From Anastatus disparis (taxonomy: Eukaryota; Arthropoda; Insecta; Hymenoptera; Eupelmidae): 64,000 nucleotides of DNA. The notes beneath the pieces were generated by a model that worked only from the letters and a program-made list of their open reading frames with translations, was not told the origin of the DNA and did no database searches. This document shows positions 12,018-23,219 of this stretch, piece by piece. Every line of letters starts with the position of its first letter. Position 1 is the first letter of the stretch. The DNA is taken from positions 5,456,001 to 5,520,000 of the forward strand of contig JAFFSR010000237.1 in assembly GCA_017163975.1 (NCBI GenBank), written 5' to 3'. Made by a program: the position numbers and the translations under genes.

Positions 12018-13964
12018 AGAAAAATTTAAAAGAAATGTTTTATAAGATTGTTGTTCACTAATTAATCTAATTATCATCATTAATTTTTTCAATAGATTAT
12101 TTTATAATTACAACTTTAACTATAAGATAGACAACTATAGATAAGACTACTCTTATGAAAAGTTTATATAATTGGATTGTTAGTAGTTTATTATAGACAC
12201 AGAAAAGATATCTTATCTTTAGTTATCTTCACCTTTTGCTAAAGTTTAAAAATAATCAATATATAAAAAAAATGAGAAACAGTATTATATTTAGTATAAA
12301 TTTTATGCAAATATTACTTTTAATACTGAACAAAGGATGGTTTTGGAATTTCTTATAAAATCGAAAGTTCATGCTCATCTCAAAATTATCTAAAGATTAA
12401 CGAATAGAAAATTCATTAATGAATAGAATTTCGATTTAATCTTTTCTGTGTCTATAATCTTTATTTGGTAGTGCATAATTTTTATTTGATATTACGCTTA
12501 AATCTACATATTTTGGAAATACGGGTATTTAAAGAAATTTTTTGCTTTAGTTGATTATATTCAATCGATTTCAAGTGAAATGAATACAGAAAAATATTAA
12601 TTATTGTACGTGCGAGATACAGAAAAGAGAGTTTCTTTATGATTCGATTAGCACAGTTATACATAAGATTTAAAGTAATTCTTTACGGACTCCGGAACCA
12701 GTTTACAAGTGCATATTGAAAAGTTTTACGGAGTTGTTGTTATCCAAAGTACATATATAAATATATCATAATTATTAAATATATTTATAAATTTTAAAAT
12801 AATTTTCTATTTTGTAACGTCTTAAACCATGATGTACATGATACATGTTTTTTTCGAACCAAATTTGTCAATAGATATATTTTTATACAGACACTGAGAA
12901 TCTATTATAGAAAAGACTTTGCCTAGTTAGAGGTGATATATAGTACGCAACATAGTTTGTTAAGGTTAGGGCCACGTGTCCGCCCTATTTTCTTTTGCGA
13001 TTGGGAATTTTTTCCGAATGCTTATATGATGAAATAAGGGGAAAAAAAGCTCGATCACAAAAAAGAAAAAAATTTAAAGTTTAAGTAAAGCTGATTGAAA
13101 GTGATGAATTTTATTTTAGAAATAAACATATTCATCTGTTGTTAAAAATTGATTTACTTTACGTTAAAATTCTTAACTTTCAATTAAAAAAAAACGTTTC
13201 TACTTATGAATCATATTCTTAATTTTTTGTTGAATTGTGTTATAAATGTCTATTTTATTTGTATAAAAATAAAATTTTGTTAAATAAAGTCTATTTATTT
13301 AAAGTATTTTTTCTTTATTACTTCAACCGAATTTTTTGTACTTCAACCGAAAGTGCGTATATGTCCCGTATCGATTGATTCAGAAGGTTTATAAGATTGT
13401 GCATTGATGGATACACACCCACCCTCCGTAACATAAGGAAAAAAAATTTCCCATAAACATCGACGCATTAGAGTGTCGCTATAACCTTCGAAATATTTAT
13501 TATGTTGGGTATGCTCACGCATTGAGTTTGGACGACGGGAGGAAGTAACATCACAGTCAATAAATTAAACCTAATAGTGCGGTTTAAGTAAGTCACTCTT
13601 TGAAGTGATATAGAAGATAAAATACACGCAATTGAAATAAAAATAAATAAATACTTGTACTTGTAAGTGATATCTATCAATCAGACTAATAAAATAAGAT
13701 AAATATAAAATAAATATAAAATAAACACAAATAAATATAAAAATTACAATAAAATAAAATAACAAGTGAATTTCTAAACGTACGTTTGACTAATGATAAG
13801 AAAAATAGTACACGTTATATGTGCAGTAAATTAAAAAGAATCGCGCAATGTAATGTCTCAATCTGTGCCTCAGACATCGTGTTGCGTCATATATGGCAAT
13901 AATTTTTATAGGTAACTGTTGAAAAGTGCATAAATTGAAACTTAAATAACGGTTATTTACCATT

Positions 13965-14055
13965 ATTTATAGTTATTAATAATTTTTTACATTTATTTAC
14001 TATTATTTATATTTGTTGACAATTATTTACATTTATTTATAGTTATTATTAAATA
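13965..14055. repeat. AT-rich degenerate minisatellite (TTTACAATTATTTATAGTTA type)
   Basis: Words of the type TTATTTAC, ATTTATAGTT and ATTATTTAC recur every 10-20 bases. Similar tracts precede other copies at about 22137-22250, 27395-27537, 35605-35745, 43712-43985, 50537-50765 and 56220-56475, always several hundred bases to 2 kb upstream of exon 1. Confidence 0.55.
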
Positions 14056-14192
14056 TTTATTTAAATTATAGTATAATTTTTTTAAAGAAAATAATTTCAA
14101 AATTATAATATAACTTATTCTCCAAATAAGCTTCACAATAAAGAATTTTCTGGCAACTTTTCTACGTTCCTGTAAATAATTACATGCTGCAA

Positions 14193-14615
14193 CAATGTAA
14201 AGTTACATTTTAATGTAACTTCACATCACTGAGCGTAGGTCCTACTATGATAGTAGTATACTTCACCGTCCTAAAGAGTGTAATGTTACAGTCAGTATCA
14301 ACATGGCTCTCCGGTAAAAATTCATGACTTGCGTCAACTTTCGCGCCAACAGAGACTCATTTTATACTTTGTAAGACATATTTTATTATTATTAGCTCAT
14401 GTTTAATATAAAGTTATTGAATAATTTTTTTCAAATTTAATAGTGTCATAAGTAATAAACGTTCGACGAATATTTTTTATTCATTTATTTCGAATTTAAG
14501 TCTCTTAACATTGTCTGACGATGGATCATGTAATTTTGCCGGTTTGAATGTATATTCACGTTTCGATGATTTACCACACTCAGCGATGTAATGTCCCGAA
14601 GAATTTTTTACAGTG
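14193..14615. mobile_element. MITE-like element, CACTGTAAA-type ends
   Basis: The left end CAATGTAAAGTTACA... and the right end ...TTTTTTACAGTG are inverted relatives. The match continues inward for about 40 bases (CATCACTGAG against CTCAGCGATG). The block is absent from the equivalent upstream regions of copies 6 and 9. A second copy, 22374-22808, was carried along by the large duplication. Confidence 0.45.
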
Positions 14616-15026
14616 TTCCTCTTGCACTGTAAAAATCACGTTGCTACTTATAAGAACTTAGATATTCGTCTTAATATATTAATCTTCTATCAATTGATTG
14701 TTATAATTTTTATGTTTAAATGATAACAATTTTTATTTTTAGTTAGTTCAATTTTTTCGTTCTAATTTGATTTTGAATGAAATATTTTACCGATATTAAC
14801 CCTTTTCCAGATTTATAATATCATATGTTATTCATATTTGAAATTTCTGGGCTATCAATTGAGATTTTTACTTTACTAATGTATATGTTCTGAACATAGT
14901 CTATCATTCTTTTAATTTTAAAAAGGAGCAATTATTTCTGTTTTATGAATAGCAAATTAATTTATTCTGCTTTTAGATTCATCAATAACGTTACTGAAAG
15001 CTGTGAACATTAATTGTGAAAACACG

Positions 15027-15500
15027 ATGTCTAGTACAACAATGCAAGATTTGAATGATGGTTGTTTAATACATATTTTTTCTATCTTACCAATCATCGA
15101 TCAAATAAAACTACAAAGAGGTATGTAATTCTCTAGAAGGAACTGAAATATAATTTTACACAATAATTCATAAGTTACACTAATCTTTTTACAGTGTGCA
15201 AACGTTGGAGGTTGTTGAGTCGGGTAGCTTTAAATAAATTACAAAGGTTTGAAGTATACAACAAAAAATTTTGGGGGATCACTGAAGAGAGTAAAATAAG
15301 AATAAATTCTTATATTTTTAAAAATATTTTAAAATCATACGAGCGTAAAATTACTCATATTGATTTGACCAATGAAAACGGTATTTTTGAAACAGATTAC
15401 GGACCATATGATCAATATATAAACGTGATTCCTGATAAATATGTTTTTGAATCAATTCTTGAATGGTGTCCATCCATCACTACATTGAATGTTGGTCAAA
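15027..15500 (+). pseudogene. F-box/LRR copy 3, truncated in exon 2
   Basis: Exon 1 (15027-15120) and exon 2 (from 15195) are intact and encode MSSTTMQDLN..., the F-box and the first LRR region. At about 15500 (LNVGQ) the gene sequence stops and runs straight into AATGTATATGTTCTGAA, which is the upstream flank of the next copy. A chance frame ends at 15556. The rest of exon 2 and exons 3-4 are missing. The simplest explanation is an unequal exchange or deletion joining exon 2 of one unit to the 5' flank of another, leaving two F-box first exons in a row (15027 and 15618). Confidence 0.8.
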
Positions 15501-15617
15501 TATGTAATGTATATGTTCTGAATATAGTCTATCATTCTTTTAATTTTAAAAATTAGCAATTTTTTCTTTGTTTTATGAATAGCAAATTAATTTATTCTGT
15601 CTTTAGATTCAACAACG

Positions 15618-18021
15618 ATGTTACTCAAAGCTTTGAAAATTAATTGTGAAAACACGATGTCTAGTACGAAAATGCAAGATTTAAATGATGATTGCTTGAT
15701 ACATATTTTTTCTATGCTGCCAATCATCGATCAAATAAAACTGCAAAGAGGTACGTAATTCTCTAGAAGAAACTGAAATATAATTTTACACAATAATTCA
15801 TACTCTCTAAATATAATCCAGTGAAATTTCACTGAATCCAAGTGAATATCGCTGTACTCTGGGATTCAGTGAAATTTTACTGAATAAAATAGTGAAATAT
15901 TCACTGAAACATCAACATTTTCACTGAAGTTCATTAAAATTTCTTCTGATTATTCAGTGAAATATCGTCACTAATTTCAAATAGTGGATATTTCACTGAA
16001 ATTTCATTGAAATTTTAGCTGAAATTCTAGTGCAGCGCTTTTTACAGATCCATTCAGTGGGATTCCACTGAATTATATTTAGAGAGTAAGTAATACAAAT
16101 CTTTTTACAGTGTGCAAACGTTGGGAGTTCGCAAGTCAGACAGCTTTACAGGGATTAAAAAGATTTGAAGTATACAACAAAAAATTTTGGGGAATTGGTA
16201 AACAGAGTCAAATAAAAATAAATCGTAATATTTTTGAAAATATTTTAAAATTACATGGAAGTAATATTATTCATATCGATTTAACCTATGAATACGGAGA
16301 TATGGAAGCATCTGACCGACCGCATGATGAAAATATAGATATAATTCCTGATATAAATATTTTTCAATTAATTTTTGAATTTTGTCCAAATGTTACATCA
16401 TTAAATGTTGGTCAAGGATGTGAAAAAGAATCATTGCAATACATCGCAGAAAATTTCCGTAATCTTATTTATTTTACGCACACGATAAAAACCTTGGAAG
16501 ATGATCATAATCCTGAACTTTCAGCATTATTTTCCAATAATCAACATTTAAAAAGTTTAACACTTTACCATGGAAACTTTCCAGATTTATGTTTCTTAGA
16601 TCTAAACCCTGAATCAATCAAAGAAATTCATTTGATTAGTCGTGGTTCTTATTTTATAGAAGTTGTACGTCAGGTGAGTAATTATGATTCTGTGAATTTC
16701 ATATACATTTAATTTACTTCATATTAATCACAATATTGTCAAAAGTAGTTTTTTCACAGCAATAGTTATACTTTTTTTAACTTCGAAACAAAAAATTTGA
16801 GCTTCAATAGCATCATGAATGATTTTGAACATAAAAATAATTTTATACTCTTTAAATAATTTTTAAAAAGTCTTTCAATGAAGCATTACAAAAAATTGAA
16901 GAATGTTTTTTATATAAGAAAAGAAATTTAAAGACAAAATATGGTTGTATGTTTTAATGTAAAAGAATTATAGCTACTCAAATATTGTTAAAAAAATATT
17001 ATTCAAAGACTAAAACTTTTGTAGATTATCATAAATGCATTTACGTGTTCAAAAATATATTGAATAATGTTAAATATTAAAATAATTTGCAGTAATCCTG
17101 ATTAATATTTTAATCTTTTAGGGTCTTCAGAATTTTCAAAAAATACATACCTTAACTATTGAACATCTTTTCGATAGACATGAGGATATAATAGAAATGT
17201 TAAAGACAATCGGCTCACATTTGCAAAATTTGAGAAAACTAAAACTTTATTTTTACCCTCTTTATAGTAATTACTTATTTTGGTTGAGACCTTCTATAAC
17301 TAAGGGATACTGTCACATGTGTACATTGATAGATCTTGAAGAACTACACGTTGTAGATAAATATTTAGTGAATGATGTCTTTATACATGTAATTTCCCTC
17401 TCTTGTGAAAAATTAAAAACATTAAAAATCGATCGTAAGAATAATTTTTTATATTATTTTATTAGAAATTACAAAAATATAAAAAATATATATACAAATA
17501 TGATTGTTATTATTTTAGATTCTGATGAAATTAACGATGAAGGTATGTCAAAGATTAAAATTTTGCCGAATCTCCAGAACCTGTACATAAAACGGATTAA
17601 CGTCACTGGTTCATTTCTAATGTCTGAAATACCTAAATTAAAAAATTTGGTATTCGATGACTGCCAGTCATTACAAAGTGAAGGAATTATTAGTTTATTG
17701 CTAAGTTCGCAGTGCATAGAAAACTTAGAAATAACTTTTTGCCGACGTATTAATGGTACAGATCTAATTGATACAATCATCAGAAATATTAATGATTGTA
17801 AATTTAAAAACATTAGGATAAAAATAAATGTAGCAGTAGATAAAGATTTTTGGATAGGTATAGAAAGTTTAGAGTTATCTGGTGAATATTATACTCTTAC
17901 ATGTGTAACATTTTGTGCGGAATGTAGTACAGAGAAGAAATATGATTGGAAATTAGAAAATGAGCACCTTTGTAAAAATTGTTCAACCAGCATTTATGTC
18001 CATAAAATATTAAGAGATTGA
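15618..18021 (+). CDS. F-box/LRR protein, copy 4 (about 503 residues)
   Basis: Exons 15618-15750, 16111-16673, 17122-17434 and 17519-18021. The first ATG after the conserved acceptor is 15618 (MLLKALKIN...); an alternative in-frame ATG at 15657 matches the start used by copy 5. F-box residues and V-C-K-R-W are present, followed by LRRs (HIDLTYEYGDME, LNVGQGC, LEELHVVD, LPNLQNLYIKRI) and the tail FCAEC-x15-CKNC. Intron 3 (84 bases) has no stop and is a multiple of three, so exons 3 and 4 also read through as one frame; retention would insert a hydrophobic, asparagine- and tyrosine-rich stretch. Intron 1 carries a MITE (15803-16086). It is a near relative of copy 5. Confidence 0.85.
15803..16086. 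mobile_element. 284-bp Tc1/mariner-like MITE in intron 1 of copy 4
   Basis: The ends CTCTCTAAATATAATCC and GGATTCC...ATATTTAGAGAG are inverted repeats, and TA flanks both sides (15801-15802 and 16087-16088). Inside are many ACTGAAATTTCACTG-like words, themselves palindromic. The same intron in other copies (for example 15121-15194) is uninterrupted, so the insertion is recent and specific to this copy. TA duplication fits the IS630-Tc1-mariner group. Confidence 0.8.
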
Positions 18022-19738
18022 AGAAAAATTAATGAAAAATAGTTTTTATCTTTTGTTGAGATTTGAAAATTTCTATTTTTTATATTTACCGATAGCTCTT
18101 GGACGAATCAGTGTTGTTGTTACTATATATCAAATTACACGGTTTGCGTATAAGCTCACGTAAAATCAAACATTTTGAAATAACTTTTACTTAAAAATTC
18201 ATTCGATAACATAAGTAGAAAAAAGTCAAAATGAGTTTCGCACGGCCTAAACAGCAAAATATATTTTTACTGAAATCTACAGTATATATCTATTTTTATT
18301 GAGTCTCCAAATTGTAAGAGACTTTCTTAAATATATGAGCATATTCGATAAAACACTTTAAAAACATCCATATAGCGCCGTTAGCTAACATGATAACCAC
18401 AAGAAAAAAAAGAGCAAAATAGACTTTTTCATTTTCGTGTTGTTAGCACGTTGAAATGTACACGGAGAGAAAAATAGAGTAAAAAGTACAATGCTTCTTG
18501 TAAAAATCGCTATACTGTATCGTAAAGTTAGAGTTTATCTAAACGAATTAATCGATTCAAACATAGTTTGTCACCCGGTAAACTGTTGATCTTTATTCTA
18601 GGACCATTTGCGAAGTTTATCGTCTAAAAATTATTTCTCTGAAAATATTTTTTTGCCATACCCTGCCCAAAAGTACCACTTCTACTCCCGGCTTAAAATC
18701 GCAGAAGTGGTACTTTTGGCCCGGGTATGGCAAAAAATCGTATATGCACCACGGAAGGTAAAATGGACAACCCATAGCACGAGTTTGCCACCCTCGGCTT
18801 CGCCTCGGGTGTCAATTTACTCGTGCTATGGCCGGTCCTTTATTTTACCTCCCTAGGTGCATAACATACTATTTATCTTACCGAAAATTTTATGTAAACT
18901 AGAAAGTATAAGACTCTATTTTGTCCCTCTCTTTCTTGAGACTATTTACTGGCTGGCGATACTATGAAGCCATCAGCGTGATGCTTTAGTGTAGTCATAG
19001 ACTATCGATACTTTTTTCGTAAAAAAGCGAGTTTTTCCTTATATGATTTAAATTGCATTTCGAGTAATGGTGAAAAGTGATTTAATTCGCCCGAAATAAA
19101 AATAATAATAAAATCTTCGTATATACTTAAAGAAAAATATATAGTAAGCCAATCATAAATATAATATATGAGTGTGAATAAATTATCAACTTGAAAATTT
19201 GCATCAATAAATATGATTTTAGAAATAGTATTTCGCCTTTTTATTTTTGATTTTATATGATTAATTTGTTTTTGGAATAATTAAAAAATAATGTCATAAA
19301 ACTATATCCCTTACTTGAAATAAATATTAATTAGTTATATCTCAAGTTAATTATAATTTAAAATGTCCAAACTGTAAAAAAGAATATTCAAAATTTTTCA
19401 ATATTCGTAATTAATGTCTTATTAAATGCCCGTTGCGAATTCCTCGATTATTTTACACAATCAAATTATGTTTTCGTTGAAAAATTTTTAATAAATTTCA
19501 CCGGGAAAATTCTGGATGATGAAGCTCCCCCTGAAGGCGAAGTCCGAGGCTTATAACCCCTTGTAGCCTCATGGTAAATACGGCATTCTGAAGAACTTTT
19601 TTCTTATACTCCAATCGAATGTACGTATATGTTTCGTATTGATTTTGATAGAATAAGTCCATAAGAATTGCGCATTGATGAATACGCACACACTCTCTGC
19701 AACATCAAAAGAAAAAAAAATTTCCCATAAACTTTATA
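18022..19738. other. 3' flank of copy 4, duplicated downstream of copy 5
   Basis: No gene is supported. Apart from the hairpin insertion at 18651-18870, the segment aligns closely with 25605-27100. The part from about 18926 (CCCTCTCTTTCTTGAGAC) also recurs at about 31592. This conserved 3' block is part of the duplicated gene unit. Confidence 0.6.
18651..18870. mobile_element. Double-hairpin repeat, copy A
   Basis: Hairpin 1 pairs GCCATACCCTGCCCAAAAGT with ACTTTTGGCCCGGGTATGGC. A linker AAAAAATCG follows, then hairpin 2 from TATATGCACCACGGAAGG to CCTCCCTAGGTGCATA, with further pairing of CCATAGCACGAGT/ACTCGTGCTATGG and a cap containing CCCTCGGCTTCGCCTCGGG. The element is sharply GC-richer than its surroundings. 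The equivalent 3' flank of copy 5 (about 26215-26235, GAAAATATTTTTTATC) lacks it, proving insertion at a T-tract. It encodes nothing. Confidence 0.8.
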
Positions 19739-20022
19739 ACCTTTTATGTAAAGTATTTTCAATAACTTTTAAACAGGTACTATTTCATTGCATTTAAACG
19801 CACATATTTCGGAATTTTATTAAATTTCAAATTTTTCGTTTCGATCTCAGAAGAACAATTTTTTATATTATTTTTTTACAAATTACAAAAATATAAAAAA
19901 TATATATACAAATATGATTGTTATTATTTTAGATTCTGATGAAATTACCGATGAAGGTATGTCGAAAATTGAACTTTTGCCAAATCTCCAGAACCTGTAC
20001 ATAAAAGGAACTGACGTCACTG
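19739..20022 (+). pseudogene. F-box/LRR relic: intron 2 piece joined to intron 3 and the start of exon 4
   Basis: Bases 19739-19850 match the intron 2 sequence of copy 2 near 9745-9850. At about 19855 this joins sequence matching intron 3, followed by an acceptor TTTTAG and the beginning of exon 4 (SDEITDEGMSKIELLPNLQN, ending at about 20022 in the valine-threonine region). Everything else is missing. The closest relative is copy 2. Confidence 0.75.
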
Positions 20023-21144
20023 CTATATTAGTTCTAAAATATTATTTTGTGAAAAACAGTTAAAACAAATGTTACTGTTAATATTAGTCAAAAACATATT
20101 ATATATTCCTAATATTCTTAAGATTGAATTTTAGTTGTTTTTTTTTCTAATTCCAAGAACTTCACGAAAAAAATGTGGTAGATTCGCAAAGACTGATACT
20201 AAACATAGATTAGAATTTATATTATAAATCAATTTATATGTAAGGCTCATCTTTGAATTTTATTACAATTTAATTTATTGCATGTTTGTTACTATACAGT
20301 CTAAAAGAAGTTATCTTAAAATTATTCAGAAAAATTAAAATAGTTAATTATACAAATCATGACTTAATTTCTTTACTTTTACTCGTTCCTATACATTACA
20401 AGTATGCACGCTTTTTTTAAAAATATGCGACGTTTTTTTAACTTCAAAGCGTAGAACCTCGTCTAAGACCAAAAAACAATGATTTTCTTCAATTTTTTTT
20501 TTTTATGGAAGGAATTAAATAAAAAATTCAGATTTTTTAACGCTTATAATAATTGTTAAAGTAAAGAGAATGATTTTTTAAATATAAAATACTTTAAACT
20601 TGTTATAAAGCAACAATCTCGAAAAAAAGGTGACCAATTTATCTGTACGATAGGAGCCGTGAGAATCATTTAAAATCAAAACACCAACAATTTTTACATG
20701 GTATATAATTTTAAAAATTGATTTTTTAATTTTTTTCGCTCTTTTAAGAACTATAAAAAATGTAAATATCATTTACATTTAGGTATAACCATCAACAAAA
20801 TTAAATTTACTTTTATAATATAATCCATTCAGTAGTTTTTGTTTTTGTGATGTTGCAGATAAATTTTAAAAATACAGGTTTTTAGAAAACGCGATATAAA
20901 GATACGCTTTACCGCGTAAATTCAATACAAGTTGGACTGCTCTTTTATTAAATTATTTACAATTCAAACTATTTTTAACACAATATATTTTACACATGAT
21001 AAGCTATCGAGAATGCAATTTTCAGTATTGATCACATTTTATTAATTCATATTCCTACCCATAAGACCTTTTTTTTTTTTAGAAATCAGTATACCTTTTC
21101 CCGGTATCGCCCCCCCAAGGGAGGTCCCTGGATTCGCCGCTGGT
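20023..21144. other. Unassigned insertion-like segment with a possible hAT-type end
   Basis: This AT-rich stretch matches no other part of the array and lies between the exon 4 relic and the start of the next duplicated unit (TTTGTTAAGG at 21145). Its last bases, GGATTCGCCGCTG preceded by GAGGTCCCT, resemble the reverse complement of a common hAT-type terminus (CAGCGGCG...ATCC), which ends exactly where the duplicated unit resumes. No left terminus or transposase is seen, so the assignment is tentative. Confidence 0.35.
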
Positions 21145-23219
21145 TTGTTAAGGTAAGGGCCATGTGTCCGCCCATTTTTCTTCTCCGATCGGGAATTTTT
21201 TCCGAATACTTATATGATTAAATAAAGGGAAAAAAAGTTCGGTCATAAAAAAGAAAAAAAATTTTTAATTTAAGTAAAGCTGATTGAAAGTAATCAATTT
21301 CATTTTAGAAATAAACATATTCATTTATTGTTAGAAATTGATTTACTTTACGTTAAAATTCTTAACTTTCAATTAAAAAAAAAATTTCTACTTATGAATC
21401 ATATTCTTAATTTTTTGCTGAATTGTGTTATAAATTTCTATTTTATTTGTATGAAAATAAAATTTTATCAAATAAAGTTTATTTATTTAAAGTATTTTTT
21501 CTTTATTACTTCACCCAAATTCTTTATACTTCAACCGAAAGTGCGTCTATGTTCCGTATTGATTTTGGTTCAGAAGCTTTATAAGATATTTTCATTGATG
21601 GATGCACACCCACCCTCCATAACATAAGGAAAAAAAGATTTCCCATAGACATTAGAGTGACGTATTAGAGTGTCGCTAAACCTTCGAAATATTTATTATG
21701 TTCGGTATGCTCACGCATTGAGTTGGGACGATGAGAGGAAGTAACATCACAGTCAATAAATTAAACCTTATAGCTGCTGTTTAAGTAAGTCACTCTTCGA
21801 AGTGATATAGAAGATAAAAAACGCACAATTGAGATAAAAATAAATAAATACTTGTACTTGTAAGTGATATCTATCAATCGGACTGGTAAAATAAAATAAA
21901 TATAAAATAAACACAAATAAATAAAAATTACAATAAAATAAAATAACAAGTGAATTTCTAAACGTACGTTTGATTAATGATAAGAAAAATAGTACACGTT
22001 ATATGTGCAGTAAATTAAAAAGAATCGCGCAATGTAATGTCTCAATCTGTGCCTCAGACATCGTGTTGCGTCATATATGGCAATAATTTTTATAGGTAAC
22101 TGTTGAAAAGTGCATAAATTGAAACTTAAATAACGGTTATTTACCATTATTTATAGTTATTAATAATTTTTTACATTTATTTACTATTATTTATATTTGT
22201 TGACAATTATTTACATTTATTTATAGTTATTATTAAATATTTATTTAAATTATAGCATAATTTTTTTAAAGAAAATAATTTCAAAATTATAGTATAACTT
22301 CTCCAAATATGTTTTACAATAAAAAATTTTCTGGCAACGTCACTACATTCCTGTAAATAATTACATACTTCAACAATGTAAAGTTATATTTTTATGTAAC
22401 TTTACATCGCTGAGCGTAGATCCTATTATGATAGTAGTATACTTCCCCGCCCTAAGGAGTGCAATGTTGCTGTCAGTATCAACATGCCTCCGGTAAAAAT
22501 TCATGACTTGCATCAACTTTCGCGCCAACTGAGACACATTTTATACTTTGTAAGACATATTTTATTATAATTAACTCATGTTTAATAAAAAGTTTTTGAA
22601 TAATTTTTAGTTAAGTGATTTGAATAAATTTAATAGAGTCATAAGTAATAAACGTTCGACGAATATTTCTTATTAATTTATTTCGAATTTAAGTCTCTTA
22701 ACATTGTCTGACGATGGATCATGTAATTTTGCTGGTTTAAATGTATATTCACGTTTCGATGATTTACCACACTCAGCGATGTAATGTCTCAAAAAATTTT
22801 TAACAGTGTTCCTCTTGCCTAGTAAAAATCACGTTACTACTTATAAGAACTTAGATATTCGTCTTAATATATTAATCTTCTATCAATTATTTGTTATAAT
22901 TTTTATGTTTAAATGATAACAATTTTTATTTTTAGTTAGTTCAATTTTTTTGTTCTAATTTGATTTTGAATGAAATATTTTACCGATATTAACCTTTTTC
23001 CAGATTCATAATATCATATGTTATTCATATTTGGAGTTTCTAGGCTATCAATTGTGATTTTTACTTTACTAATGTATATGTTCTGAACATAGTCTATCAT
23101 TTTTTGAATTTTAAAAATGAGCAATTTTTTCTGTTTTATGAATAGCAAATTAATTTATTCTGTCTTTAGATTCATCAGTGACGTTACTGGAAGCTTTGAA
23201 CATTAATTGTGAAAACACG
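21145..23219. other. Duplicated 5' flank of copy 5
   Basis: This matches the 5' flank of copy 3 (12957-15026) base for base over long runs, including the minisatellite (about 22137-22250) and the MITE-like element (22374-22808). Open frames here, such as the one at about 21328, recur as stop-interrupted frames in the sister region and are not supported as genes. Confidence 0.65.
22374..22808. mobile_element. Second copy of the CACTGTAAA-type MITE-like element
   Basis: This is the same structure as 14193-14615: a left end CAATGTAAAGTTA and a right end TTTTTAACAGTG with inward-continuing inverted similarity. It was copied as part of the segmental duplication rather than by independent transposition. 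Confidence 0.45.

Larger units (their letters stand above)
12018..14976. other. Intergenic region between copies 2 and 3
   Basis: No gene is supported. From about 12957 (TTTGTTAAGG) on, the sequence matches 21145-23169 closely, marking the start of a duplicated unit that continues into exon 2 of copy 3. Near 13965-14055 there is an AT-rich minisatellite of TTATTTAC/ATTTATAG words, and at 14193-14615 a MITE-like element. The last 300 bases resemble the immediate upstream region of the other copies. Confidence 0.6.
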
